A stretch of 64,000 nt of DNA from Mycolicibacter nonchromogenicus (GTDB lineage Bacteria; Actinomycetota; Actinomycetes; Mycobacteriales; Mycobacteriaceae). The DNA is taken from positions 161,608-225,607 of the forward strand of contig NZ_LQPI01000042.1 in the NCBI RefSeq assembly GCF_002101775.1, given 5' to 3'. This document shows, piece by piece, positions 56,013 to 64,000 of this stretch. The notes beneath the pieces were generated by a model that ran no database searches, had not been told where the DNA came from, and worked only from the letters and a program-made list of their open reading frames with translations. Position numbers and translations under genes: made by a program. Numbering within the stretch: position 1 is the stretch's first letter; each line of letters opens with the position of its first letter.

Positions 56013-57839
56013 ATGTCATCCACGGTCAGTTCCCTGGGACCGCAGCCGGCGGAGTACGACCCGCAGTGGGTGCGCGCCAAGTACGCGCTCGAACGCGACA
56101 AACGACTGCGCCCGGACGCGGTGGGCCAGTTCATCGAGGTCACCGCGGATTTCTCGCACTACGCCGATGACCCGTGGACGGAGCGCGTCGAGCGTGACCC
56201 GGTTCACGACCACGTCCAGGTGGCGATCATCGGCGCGGGACTGGGCAGCCTGATCGCCGCCGCACGGCTGCAGGAATCCGGGATCGACGACATCAGGATG
56301 ATCGACACCGCCGGCGACTTCGGCGGCACCTGGTACTGGAACCGCTATCCCGGCGTGCAATGTGATGTCGAGTCCTACATCTATCTGCCACTGCTGGAAG
56401 AGCTGAACTACATACCCACCGAGCGATACGCGCACGGCCCGGAGATCCGCGAGCACCTGCAGAACATCGCCAAGCACTACCGCCTCTACGACAACGCCCT
56501 GCTGAGCACCACCGTCACCGACCTGCACTGGGACGACGCCGCCAAACGCTGGCAGATCACCACCGACCGCGGTGACGCCTTCACTGCCACCCTGGTCGCG
56601 GTCTCGCCCGGATCGCTCACCCGGCCGAAACTGCCGGGCATCCCCGGTATCAACGAGTTCCGCGGCCACACCTTCCACACCAGCCGCTGGGACTTCGGCT
56701 ACACCGGTGGCGACGAGTCCGGTGGGCTGACGAAACTGTCCGACAAGCGCGTCGGCGTCATCGGCACCGGTTCGACGGGGCTGCAATGCATCCCGCACCT
56801 CGGCGAGTGGGCGCAGCACCTCTACGTCTTCCAGCGCACCCCGAGCACCGTCTCGGTGCGTGGCAACCGTCCCACCGACCCGGCGTGGGCGGCAAGCCTA
56901 CAGCCGGGCTGGCAACGCGAGCGCATGGAAAACTTCACCCGGGTGACCTGCGGCGTGGAGATGGACGTCGACCTCACCAACGACGGCTGGACGCAGAAGG
57001 CCCTCGAACTCAGCGAGCCCGCGATCTTCCGGGAGAACCAGCGCCTCGGTCGCGAGATGACGCCTGAGGAGATCGCCGAATTTCTTTTCCGCGCCGACTA
57101 TTTCGCAATGGAACGGCTGCGTGCGCGGATCGACGAGACCGTGCGCGACCGCAGGACCGCCGAAGCGCTCAAGCCGTGGTATCGGTTGAACTGCAAGCGC
57201 CCCGGCTACCACGACCAGTACCTCGACACCTTCAACCGAGACAACGTCACGCTGGTCGACACCGACGGGCGCGGCGTCGATCGGTTCACTGAGACCGCCG
57301 TGGTGGTCGATGACGTCGAATACGAACTCGACGCGCTGGTCTTCGCGACCGGATTCGAGGTGGGCACCGAGTTCACCCGCCGGCTCGGCTTCGACATCGT
57401 CGGGCGCGACCGCGTGCGCCTGAGCGACAAGTGGGCCAAAGGCATGCGCACGCTGCACGGCTTGCAGACCCACGGTTTTCCCAACTGTTTCTTCCTCGGC
57501 TACACCCAATCCGGGGTCTCCCCCAACTACACCCACACCGCCGAAGAACGGGCCCGCCACTTCGCCTACCTAGTCAGCACATTCGTCGAGCGGGGCGCGG
57601 CAACCATCGAGGCCACCAAGGCCGCCGAAGACCAGTGGCTGGCCGCGATGGAGGAGGCGTCGGAGAAACCCAAGGCCTTCTACGCCGAGTGCACGCCGAG
57701 TTACCTGAGTTCCGAGGGCGATCGGGAGAATCCACACGGCATGCTGTCCACCAATTTCGGTGGCAAGCCGGTCGACTTCTTCGCGATGCTGAGCGACTGG
57801 CGCTCCACCGGTCAGTTGGAGGGGGTGATTCTGAAGTGA
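56013..57839 (+). CDS. Baeyer-Villiger-type flavin monooxygenase
   Basis: The 608-residue protein is a Baeyer-Villiger monooxygenase by its signature FRGHTFHTSRWD (FxGxxxHxxxW[PD]) near residue 218. FAD binds at VAIIGAGLGSLIAAARL (about residues 69-85), NADPH at VGVIGTGSTGLQCIPHLGEWAQHLYVFQRTPS (about 247-280), and DFGGTWYWNRYPGVQCDVESYIY is the extended family block. The N-terminus carries about 65 extra residues before the first Rossmann fold, as in phenylacetone- and cyclopentadecanone-type enzymes. It inserts oxygen next to a ketone to make an ester or lactone. The stop overlaps the TetR gene by four bases. A ketone or steroid substrate is likely, given the neighbours. Confidence 0.93.
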   Translation: MSSTVSSLGPQPAEYDPQWVRAKYALERDKRLRPDAVGQFIEVTADFSHYADDPWTERVERDPVHDHVQVAIIGAGLGSLIAAARLQESGIDDIRMIDTAGDFGGTWYWNRYPGVQCDVESYIYLPLLEELNYIPTERYAHGPEIREHLQNIAKHYRLYDNALLSTTVTDLHWDDAAKRWQITTDRGDAFTATLVAVSPGSLTRPKLPGIPGINEFRGHTFHTSRWDFGYTGGDESGGLTKLSDKRVGVIGTGSTGLQCIPHLGEWAQHLYVFQRTPSTVSVRGNRPTDPAWAASLQPGWQRERMENFTRVTCGVEMDVDLTNDGWTQKALELSEPAIFRENQRLGREMTPEEIAEFLFRADYFAMERLRARIDETVRDRRTAEALKPWYRLNCKRPGYHDQYLDTFNRDNVTLVDTDGRGVDRFTETAVVVDDVEYELDALVFATGFEVGTEFTRRLGFDIVGRDRVRLSDKWAKGMRTLHGLQTHGFPNCFFLGYTQSGVSPNYTHTAEERARHFAYLVSTFVERGAATIEATKAAEDQWLAAMEEASEKPKAFYAECTPSYLSSEGDRENPHGMLSTNFGGKPVDFFAMLSDWRSTGQLEGVILK

Positions 57840-58450
57840 CGGAGTCGACCCTGGCCGGGGAAACCGGCGAAACCGCACCACGACTGACCATGCGCGACCG
57901 GCACCGCATCATGACCCGAGACCACATCATGGCCGCCGCGCTGGAGGCTTTCGCCGAACGCGGCTACGTCGCAGTGACCATCGACGACATCGTGCGGCGG
58001 GCCGGGATCGGTCGGGCGACGTTCTATCTGCACTTCGACTCCAAGGCTGCCGTGCTGCGCGAACTGCGCAACACCCGGATGACTGTGTGGTCCCAGCAGG
58101 ACGCCCCCCGTGGCGGCAGAGCGGGACGGCCCTCGATCAGAGCCTTCTTCGAGAAGGTCGTCGACTTCTACACCTCCGCGCCGCAGCTCTACACGGCACT
58201 GCATCAGGCGCGTGCGGCCGACCCGGAATTCGCCGCGGCGCACCGAGCCACCATGGAGGACAACGTCACCGAGTGGATCGAGGCCGATGCCATGCCCGGT
58301 GCCACCGAAGCCCAGCTGCGGCTGGCCATCGCGATGATGTACACCATGGTCGATTCCTTCATGCACCTGTGGCTGGTCGACGGCTGGCCGCTGGAACGGC
58401 AGGCCGCCATCGAGGCGATGACCGACGCGCTGCACGCCACCATGCGCTGA
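57836..58450 (+). CDS. TetR-family regulator of the monooxygenase unit
   Basis: The 204-residue protein starts at GTG 57836, overlapping the monooxygenase stop by four bases. Its TetR domain spans about residues 25-75: RDHIMAAALEAFAERGYVAVTIDDIVRRAGIGRATFYLHFDSKAAVLREL. The C-terminal ligand domain is helical, including LAIAMMYTMVDSFMHLWLVDGW. Co-translation with a monooxygenase gene suggests it senses the substrate and represses the promoter at 55952-55984; that link is inference. A short gap of 91 bases separates it from the AtoE-like gene. Confidence 0.9.
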   Translation: MTESTLAGETGETAPRLTMRDRHRIMTRDHIMAAALEAFAERGYVAVTIDDIVRRAGIGRATFYLHFDSKAAVLRELRNTRMTVWSQQDAPRGGRAGRPSIRAFFEKVVDFYTSAPQLYTALHQARAADPEFAAAHRATMEDNVTEWIEADAMPGATEAQLRLAIAMMYTMVDSFMHLWLVDGWPLERQAAIEAMTDALHATMR

Positions 58451-58541
58451 AACAGCCAGACCGAGCCGTGCCGGCACATATCGTGGCTCAACGCACGAGC
58501 GAACGCGGTGCGAGCCATGTTGCAGACGAGAGGTTGGCCCG

Positions 58542-59966
58542 ATGACCGAGCTACGGGCGGATGGCGCGACGACCGAGCGGCCCACCCAACGCCGAGGCGT
58601 CATGCAGGCACTCACCGGGCTCACTGTCCGCTACGTCGAACGCCTGATGCCCGACCCGTACCTGTTCGCGGTGCTGCTCACGCTGATCGTCGCGGGCCTG
58701 GTCGCCGCTCTGGTGCGCGGAGCGTCGGCCGACGGCATGCTGGCCGCCTGGTATGCCGGGGTATGGGGTCCGCAGAATATCTTCACGTTCGCCTTCCAGA
58801 TGGTGCTGATCCTGGTGACCGGCTACACATTGGCCGAGGCGCCCGTGCTGAAGCGGGCCATCATTCGTGTCGCGGCGATGCCGCGCAGCCAAGTGCAGGG
58901 CGCCCTGCTCTGCTTCACCGTCAGTGCCGTGCTGTCCCTGCTGAACTGGGGCCTGGGGCTGGTGGCCGGTGCGCTGGTCGCCCGCCAGGTTGCGCGACGT
59001 TTCCCCGAGTCGCATTTCGGCTATCTGATCGCTGCGGCGTTCATGGGGTTCATCGTCTGGACGCAGGGGTTGTCGTCGTCGATCGCGCTGGCGAACACCG
59101 ATGCCGCCAGCCCCATCAACGTGATCCACAAGATCGCGGGATTCACTGTGCCACTGAGCCAGACCATCTTCCAGCCATACAGCTGGCTCTCGGCGCTCAT
59201 CGTGTTGGGGGTGCTCGCGCTCGCGGTGTGGCGGATGGAGCCGTCGGAAAGCCTGCCCCCCGATTCCGCGGTGTTCGAAGACGACACAGCAGCCGTTGAG
59301 ATCCCGACCGGCAAGACATTTGCCGAATGGCTGGAGAATCAGTGGATCCTCAACGTGCTGCTGTTCGCGGCGGGGATCACGTATTTCGTGACCAGTGGTT
59401 TCGCGCTGAACATCTCGTCGATGATCATGCTTTTCACGATCACCGCCGCCCTGCTGCACCGCACGCCGATTCGCTTCATCCGGGCATTCACCGGTGCCGC
59501 GAAGGTCTCTGGCCCGCTGCTGCTGCAATATCCGCTCTACGGGGGCTTGGTCGGACTGCTGGCGTACCAGGGCGCCGAGGGGTCCAGGCCGCTGCAGACG
59601 CTACTGGCCCAGACGCTGGTCAACGGCGCAACCGAGTACACGTTGCCGTTCCTGACCTTCATCGGCTCGGTGATCATCAGCCTGTTCGTGCCGTCCGGCG
59701 GCGGGCACTGGGCGGTGCAAGGGCCGATCGCCGTCGACTCTGCGCTGGCGATCGGGCAGCAGTCACCGGCCTATCTCGGGCTGGTGTCCATGGCCGTCGC
59801 CGTCGGCGAGGGCGTGGCGAACATGATCCAACCGTTTTGGCTGCTGCCGCTGCTGGCGATCGCCAAACTCAATGTCCGCCAAGTGATGGGCTTTACCATC
59901 GTGGCGTTCCTCATCGGCTTGGTGTGTCTGGGGGCGATGACACTGATCGCACCGTGGGTCATCTGA
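58542..59966 (+). CDS. Short-chain fatty acid transporter (AtoE family)
   Basis: The 474-residue protein matches the AtoE/short-chain fatty acid permease family (TIGR00366-type). It has about 12 helices, starting with MPDPYLFAVLLTLIVAGLVAALVRG and AFQMVLILVTGYTLAEAPVL. The characteristic segments are LNWGLGLVAGALVARQVARR, FMGFIVWTQGLSSSIALANTD (with small-residue and Ser-rich motif), LYGGLVGLLAYQG and FVPSGGGHWAVQGPI, with WAVQGPI a family hallmark. It would take up C4-C6 acids such as acetoacetate or butyrate. Placed after the monooxygenase and TetR, it could carry acids released by ester or lactone breakdown. Confidence 0.92.
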   Translation: MTELRADGATTERPTQRRGVMQALTGLTVRYVERLMPDPYLFAVLLTLIVAGLVAALVRGASADGMLAAWYAGVWGPQNIFTFAFQMVLILVTGYTLAEAPVLKRAIIRVAAMPRSQVQGALLCFTVSAVLSLLNWGLGLVAGALVARQVARRFPESHFGYLIAAAFMGFIVWTQGLSSSIALANTDAASPINVIHKIAGFTVPLSQTIFQPYSWLSALIVLGVLALAVWRMEPSESLPPDSAVFEDDTAAVEIPTGKTFAEWLENQWILNVLLFAAGITYFVTSGFALNISSMIMLFTITAALLHRTPIRFIRAFTGAAKVSGPLLLQYPLYGGLVGLLAYQGAEGSRPLQTLLAQTLVNGATEYTLPFLTFIGSVIISLFVPSGGGHWAVQGPIAVDSALAIGQQSPAYLGLVSMAVAVGEGVANMIQPFWLLPLLAIAKLNVRQVMGFTIVAFLIGLVCLGAMTLIAPWVI

Positions 59967-60093
59967 GCGCCGGGACCGCCCTCTACGGCTGTGCCGACGG
60001 CGGCTTTGCGCGTTCCTTGATATCTGCCCGGGGTTATCGGATGCTCGTGGCAGAAACAACCACCGATGCCTCCCCATGCGAAGGAGAACGGCG

Positions 60094-60894
60094 TTGAACT
60101 CACCGGAAGCCGGCAGCGTCGGCAGTATCTCCACCGCACTGCAGGACTGCTATTCCGCCATCGAAGCGCTCTGCGCTGATCTGAGCGACGCCGAGTGGCA
60201 GGCTCAGTCACTGTGCCCCGACTGGACAATCCGCGACGTGATCAACCACGTCACCAGCATCGAAGCGGCCATGGCCGGGTGGCTGCCCGACGACGACCGC
60301 ACTCCGCCGCCTTTCGACAAGGCCGCGGACTTTCTGCGCGACGCCGACACCGACATCGCCACCTACCGCGACCTGGTGGGCGCGATCTATGACGGTCGTC
60401 GGCGCGACCTGGCCGCGCTGACCGACGCAGATCTGACGCGTCCGTCGTGGACTCCGGTCGGCCCCGCCAATTACGGCCGATTCCTGGAGATCCGGGTCTT
60501 CGACTTCTGGGTACACGAACGAGACATCACCACCCCGCTCGGGCGCACCACCGATGACTCCGGTCTCGGGGCCCAGATCGCGCTGGCTGAGGTGGCCGGA
60601 TCCCTGGGATACATCGTCGGCAAGAAGGTGGGCCTTCCCGATGGCAAGAGCATCACCTTCGACCTGACCGGACCCCTCACGCGCCAATTGCACGTCGCCG
60701 TGGACGGACGAGCCAAAACTGTTGACCACCTGGATAATCCGGATGTGAAGGTAGTCACCGACTCCACGACCTTCATCCAGCTGGCGTGCGGGCGCATCGA
60801 CCCGCAGGCCCAGATCGACTCCGGCGCCATCACCTGGACAGGCGATGAAGAACTGGGCGACCGTGCCGCCCGCAACCTGAGGTTCACGATGTGA
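60094..60894 (+). CDS. Maleylpyruvate isomerase-family, mycothiol-dependent
   Basis: The 266-residue protein starts at TTG 60094, seven bases after AAGGAG; an ATG at 60076 would overlap that site. It fits the DinB-like MDMPI family: [25 protein letters not shown] (the W-DV-xHV motif with metal-ligand His), then [24 protein letters not shown] with the second His in WVHERD, and a C-terminal SCP2-like domain (about residues 175-260) with [22 protein letters not shown]. Known members use mycothiol or related thiols to isomerise or modify xenobiotics. The next gene, overlapping by four bases, is a mycothiol-type thioredoxin-fold protein, so the pair may act together. Confidence 0.88.
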   Translation: MNSPEAGSVGSISTALQDCYSAIEALCADLSDAEWQAQSLCPDWTIRDVINHVTSIEAAMAGWLPDDDRTPPPFDKAADFLRDADTDIATYRDLVGAIYDGRRRDLAALTDADLTRPSWTPVGPANYGRFLEIRVFDFWVHERDITTPLGRTTDDSGLGAQIALAEVAGSLGYIVGKKVGLPDGKSITFDLTGPLTRQLHVAVDGRAKTVDHLDNPDVKVVTDSTTFIQLACGRIDPQAQIDSGAITWTGDEELGDRAARNLRFTM

Positions 60895-61616
60895 CGACTC
60901 ACCCGGATTTCGTCGACTTCCACTTCGACGTCATGTGCCCGTATGCCTACCAGACGTCGCGGTGGATCCGGGAAGTCCGAAACCTCACCGGCCTCACCGT
61001 GAACTGGCGCTTCTTCAGCCTGGAGGAGATCAACCGCCAAGAAGGCAAGAAGCATCCCTGGGAACGCGAGTGGTCCTACGGCTGGTCGATGATGCGCATC
61101 GGAGCACTGCTGCGTCGCCGATCGATGACCGACGTGGACGCCTGGTACCAGCGTGCCGGCCGCGCGCTGCACGTCGAGGGCCGCAAGCCGCACGAGAAGG
61201 CGGTCGCTCGCGAACTACTCGAAGAGCTCGGATTCGATCCCAGGCTCGCCGACCAGGCGATCGCTGACCCCACCACCAGCGACGAGGTGTTGAGCGATCA
61301 TCAGCGGGTGGTCGCCGCCAGCGGCTACGGGGTTCCGACGCTGTTCTTTCCCGACGGGCAATGCCTGTTCGGGCCGGTGCTCATCGATCCGCCCACCGGC
61401 GACGCCGCCCTGCGCTTATGGGACGCTGTGGTCGCCTGGACCGAGTTTCCGCACCTCTACGAGCTTCAGCGGCCGAAAACTCCTGCCGATGCACAGCGCA
61501 TCGCCGAGACTTTCCGTCCCTATCTGCAGGCCCGCGACTGGGTGTCGATCAACCGCGGAGAGGTGGTCACCTTCGCCAGTCCGGCGCACGGGCAGCCCGC
61601 CGCCGACGAACCCTAG
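60891..61616 (+). CDS. DsbA-fold mycothiol-linked oxidoreductase (Rv2466c family)
   Basis: The 241-residue protein starts at GTG 60891. The N-terminal [23 protein letters not shown] places the active-site Cys in CPYA, whereas the M. tuberculosis homologue Rv2466c has CPWC; the second Cys is missing. VSL-type [24 protein letters not shown] and the cis-Pro motif [19 protein letters not shown] follow, with the Pro next to the active site. Rv2466c is a mycothiol-dependent nitroreductase. With only one active Cys it would work as a monothiol enzyme. It overlaps the maleylpyruvate-isomerase-like gene by four bases, supporting a mycothiol link. Confidence 0.88.
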   Translation: MTTHPDFVDFHFDVMCPYAYQTSRWIREVRNLTGLTVNWRFFSLEEINRQEGKKHPWEREWSYGWSMMRIGALLRRRSMTDVDAWYQRAGRALHVEGRKPHEKAVARELLEELGFDPRLADQAIADPTTSDEVLSDHQRVVAASGYGVPTLFFPDGQCLFGPVLIDPPTGDAALRLWDAVVAWTEFPHLYELQRPKTPADAQRIAETFRPYLQARDWVSINRGEVVTFASPAHGQPAADEP

Positions 61617-62035
61617 GCCCACCATCAGCATTGCGCAGCATTGCGCCGAACAGGCCGCCGCCGGATCCCCGAAACTGGACAATGTTCCGTCTGCTGCCGC
61701 ACCGGCAGCCGAAAGGGGCCAGTTGGTGGACAAGGCATCGGCGGCGAATCTCTCTGCGATTCGGACATGGGCGAGCTGATAGCGCGCCCACCGAGGCGCT
61801 CCGAATGCCGAATCCCCCGCAGGCTGCGCACCAATTTCCCTTCGATGTGATTAAAACGGTTGCAGCCCTTGATATCCCGACACCTGAAGCCGATTCAACA
61901 TCTCAGCAACATTGACATCGAAGCCCGTCAACTTTTCCGGATGGTTCAACCCGGGCCACAACCAGGGCAATCCGTGCTACCGTCAAAGACGCGCATCTTT
62001 TCTTGATGCGCTTGGAAAAATGAGAGAAGTTAAGA
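61617..62035 (+). other. Gene-free stretch upstream of the cold-shock gene
   Basis: This 419-base region holds no reading frame with a start, ribosome site and composition that I would accept. The overlapping open frames on either strand are short and lack support. The last 45 bases form the leader of the cold-shock gene, with a hairpin (listed separately). A small RNA or a long transcribed leader is possible, but I see nothing specific to name. Confidence 0.55.
61991..62011 (+). other. Leader hairpin of the cold-shock gene
   Basis: GCGCATC and GATGCGC make a perfect seven-pair stem with a TTTTCTT loop, 24 bases before the ATG of the cold-shock gene. It lies within the probable 5' leader rather than after a gene. 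Cold-shock mRNAs often have structured leaders that change with temperature, so a regulatory role is reasonable but not shown. Confidence 0.45.
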
Positions 62036-62239
62036 ATGGCACAGGGCACTGTGAAATGGTTCAACGGCGAAAAGGGCTTCGGCTTCATCGCCCCGGATGG
62101 CGGAGCGCCTGACGTCTTCGTTCACTACTCCGAGATCTCCGGCCGCGGATTCCGCACGCTCGAAGAGAACGCTCGGGTTCAGTTTGAGGTAGAACAGGGC
62201 GCGAAAGGTCCACAGGCTGTGGGCGTTTCGGCACTCTGA
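62036..62239 (+). CDS. Cold-shock protein (CspA family)
   Basis: The 67-residue protein is a single cold-shock domain that binds single-stranded RNA and DNA. It carries [20 protein letters not shown] with RNP1 (KGFGFIA) at residues 13-19 and DVFVHYSEI with RNP2 at residues 26-34. The ATG at 62036 follows AGAGAAG. Length and sequence match the mycobacterial CspA proteins. The gene has a strong intrinsic terminator 20 bases downstream and a long gene-free leader region upstream, consistent with a stand-alone, highly expressed transcript. Confidence 0.97.
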   Translation: MAQGTVKWFNGEKGFGFIAPDGGAPDVFVHYSEISGRGFRTLEENARVQFEVEQGAKGPQAVGVSAL

Positions 62240-62259
62240 TCGAACACGCAGACTTCAAG

Positions 62260-62294
62260 AGGCTGTCGCAGCGCAAGCTGCGACAGCCTTTTTT
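62260..62294 (+). terminator. Intrinsic terminator of the cold-shock gene
   Basis: AGGCTGTCGCAG and CTGCGACAGCCT form a perfect 12-base-pair stem with a six-base loop (CGCAAG), followed by a run of six T (62289-62294). This is the clearest Rho-independent terminator in the window and lies 20 bases after the cold-shock stop codon. Confidence 0.95.
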
Positions 62295-62451
62295 GTGATC
62301 TACGTGTTCGACGTGCATCTGCGATACCCGCACCCGTGGGTTGGCTCAGGTGGTTCGTATTCCGGCGCCGTGTCGTGACCGCGGCTAGTCGGCGATTTTC
62401 GAGGAGCTGGTCGCGGGCTCGCCCGCTTCGCCTGAGCCTTCCTTGCGGCGC

Positions 62452-63564
62452 TCAGCCGTAAGCCGCCCGCATCCATTCGGGTTGGAAGGCGACATCTAGG
62501 CGGACCGTCTGCCGATAGCCGCCCCAAGTTGGAACGCCCGGGGGCTGTCCACGGAAGATTCCGCGAGCTGCGGCGACCACACGGTTCCGTTGCGTAGGCC
62601 ATTCGATAGAGCGAGCAATTTCCTCCAACACGCCCCGATCCCGCTCCAGGACGCGATCGACGATCTCGATGGCCGGTAGTGCGCCGCCCTTGTCGCCATT
62701 GCACTTCATACACGCAAGCACCAGGTTCGCCAGGCCGTCGATCCCCACCAGCGACCACGGAAGCACGTGATCGACAGGGTTCCCGGCCGGCAGGTGGACA
62801 CCGCAGTAGAAGCAGTGCGGACCGAATGCCTCTGTGAATGCCGCACGAACCGATGTCATGGCGATTCGCTCGCGGCCGAAGAGATGGCCTGCCACGTCGG
62901 GGACCTCCGCGTCGAGGAATTTGTTCATCTGACGAATGTCGTCAACCCACATGATCTCCAGAGCCGGCTTGAGCAATCCGGCCAGACGGGCAAGGCCGAA
63001 CGCGACACCGGGCTTCAAGGTGATGGCGTTGCCGTGCGCCGCGAGCTGGCGCATTGACACACCCTCCCCAAGGAAGGAGTCGTCGTACAAGAAGGGATCG
63101 CTTACTGGCGAGCCGGGAAGTTTTTGGAGCCTTGGCAGCGGCTGTTTGGCCAGCGCCACAACAATCTTGGCGATGGCTGCCTGATACTGCTTGGGCGCGC
63201 GGATCTTGGCGATGTCCAACGACAGCCCGCTGTTTCCCGATTGGGCGGCTTCTCGCAGCGACTTCGCGGCGTCAGGAATACGGGCAATGGATCCAGTCCG
63301 GCGTTGCCGCAGTTCTTGGCCTTCGAAGGGCCGAACCTGCGGCCAATAGAGAGCTAGGACGCGATGTGCCAGGTCCGGGAGAGGTACGCGCAGAATATCT
63401 TCGGGATGGTCCGGCAGATTCTCGATGCAGTGGTCTATCAGGGCCATCAGTGTGGCCAGCTTGTAGGTGGCGTCGCGTTGTCCTGTCTCAAGGATCGCGA
63501 CCACGCGCTGACCCAGGAGCAACGGGTCGGTGACAACCTTGATGTCCGACGGTTCACTTCGCAT
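62452..63564 (-). CDS. HNH endonuclease-domain protein
   Basis: The roughly 370-residue protein ends with an HNH nuclease domain: CFYCGVHLPAGNPVDHVLPWS (CxxC and the DHVLPWS core, with the catalytic His) and then NLVLACMKCNGDKGG with the second CxxC, near residues 250-295. The first 200 residues, starting SDIKVVTDPLLLGQRVVAILETGQRDATYKLATLMALIDHCIENLP, form a helical domain I cannot name. HNH proteins of this kind are typical of restriction and defence genes. I chose the ATG at 63564; the frame is open to 63693 with other starts possible. The GC content is visibly lower than in the core genes, suggesting transfer. No methylase or partner gene is seen before the window ends. Confidence 0.8.
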   Translation of the reverse strand: MRSEPSDIKVVTDPLLLGQRVVAILETGQRDATYKLATLMALIDHCIENLPDHPEDILRVPLPDLAHRVLALYWPQVRPFEGQELRQRRTGSIARIPDAAKSLREAAQSGNSGLSLDIAKIRAPKQYQAAIAKIVVALAKQPLPRLQKLPGSPVSDPFLYDDSFLGEGVSMRQLAAHGNAITLKPGVAFGLARLAGLLKPALEIMWVDDIRQMNKFLDAEVPDVAGHLFGRERIAMTSVRAAFTEAFGPHCFYCGVHLPAGNPVDHVLPWSLVGIDGLANLVLACMKCNGDKGGALPAIEIVDRVLERDRGVLEEIARSIEWPTQRNRVVAAARGIFRGQPPGVPTWGGYRQTVRLDVAFQPEWMRAAYG

Positions 63565-63647
63565 GCGAACCCGCCAGGAGAGTCGGCGACCTGATCTCGT
63601 GTGGCCCAGGAATCGACGACTTGACGTAGAAGTCGTTCGCGGATGTC

Positions 63648-64000
63648 CTATTTCGGCTCGACAAATATTTCGGACCGCCATGCCATACGGCACAGCAAAC
63701 CCTGCGGGACGGCGGTTGTTGCCGAGGCCTCTCTGCGGTCAACAGTTTCCTCCCCTCGCGCTCCACGGCACGAGATCATCCGCTCGAGCCAGGCGGGGTC
63801 GTCATTGATCAGGTCATCCAGATCATAGGAATCAGCGGTATAGCCCTCGCAGGAATCGACAGGACGTCCGGGTCTGGTGCCGTCGGGAGGACGATGGGAC
63901 ATGATCCCCCAGCGCGGGCGGGGGGTTGCGTCCAGCAGAGTGGTGTACGAGTCGGACCTGATCAGCGGTGCCGGCGTGTCGTAGCCGAGTGATTGAAGGT
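63648..64000 (-). CDS. C-terminal part of an uncharacterised protein, cut by window edge
   Basis: An open frame on the minus strand enters from beyond the right edge and stops at 63648. The visible 117 residues read in protein-like fashion, including LGYDTPAPLIRSDSYTTLLDAT, the acidic DSYDLDDLINDDPAWLERM and the ending RMAWRSEIFVEPK. An ATG at 63902 preceded by GGGGGATC could start an 84-residue protein, but the frame upstream stays open, so a longer gene is more likely. It lies 83 bases upstream of the HNH gene on the same strand and may form a unit with it. I do not recognise the family. Confidence 0.5.
   Translation of the reverse strand, partial: LQSLGYDTPAPLIRSDSYTTLLDATPRPRWGIMSHRPPDGTRPGRPVDSCEGYTADSYDLDDLINDDPAWLERMISCRGARGEETVDRREASATTAVPQGLLCRMAWRSEIFVEPK

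Noticed and set aside
61361..61915. Plus-strand frame in the gap before the cold-shock gene
   Set aside because: No ribosome site, overlaps the DsbA-fold gene in another frame, and the sequence shows no protein character.

Overview
This window is chromosomal DNA from a high-GC mycobacterium. The evidence is a PPE-PPW family protein, a mycobacterial-type tmRNA, mycothiol-linked enzymes, FprA, an F420-type oxidoreductase and, above all, gene order. The run tmRNA, smpB, ftsX, ftsE, proline-rich membrane protein, MscS, prfB, fprA follows M. tuberculosis Rv3100c-Rv3106. hisN, fadE24, fadE23, an Rv3143-like receiver and nuoA-N follow Rv3137-Rv3158. The species cannot be fixed from sequence alone; the tmRNA tag differs strongly from the usual mycobacterial one.

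Layout. 1-9.1 kb: a secreted protein cut by the left edge, tRNA-Ala(GGC), a Gre-like factor with a shortened coiled coil, a DadA-like oxidase, a PucR regulator overlapping an MFS exporter, a small membrane protein, a DUF488 protein, a PPE gene behind a probable IdeR box, a small secreted protein and an SDR. 9.3-19 kb: the tmRNA gene, an atypical LuxR regulator, and the conserved trans-translation/cell-division/translation block (smpB, ftsX, ftsE, mscS, prfB), then fprA and hisN. 19-29.5 kb: fadE24-fadE23, then a translationally coupled catabolic operon (homogentisate-dioxygenase-like protein, alpha/beta hydrolase, CoA-transferase, HMG-CoA-lyase-like aldolase, TetR, acyl-CoA dehydrogenase, APH-type kinase, DUF6285). 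29.6-46 kb: an Rv3143-like receiver, an array of imperfect tandem repeats, and the complete 14-gene complex I operon nuoA-N, most of whose genes overlap by a few bases. 46-61.6 kb: accessory metabolism, including flavin reductase, Gfo/Idh/MocA plus PIG-L deacetylase, TetR with an APH kinase/lipocalin-like pair, F420-type oxidoreductase, hydrolase, FadB4, NTF2-like protein, steroid-5-alpha-reductase-like enzyme divergent from a Baeyer-Villiger monooxygenase with TetR and AtoE, and a mycothiol-type pair. 62-64 kb: a cold-shock gene with a strong terminator, then visibly lower-GC DNA holding an HNH nuclease and a partial unknown gene.

The genes fall into working units: ribosome rescue (tmRNA with SmpB), septal hydrolase control (FtsEX), respiration (Nuo), and several TetR-controlled acyl-CoA or ketone breakdown modules that would feed reducing power to complex I. 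The most unusual direct observation is the tmRNA, whose open reading frame predicts a 20-residue degradation tag with an internal repeat, eight codons longer than the 12-residue tag of M. tuberculosis. No insertion sequence, CRISPR array or rRNA was seen.
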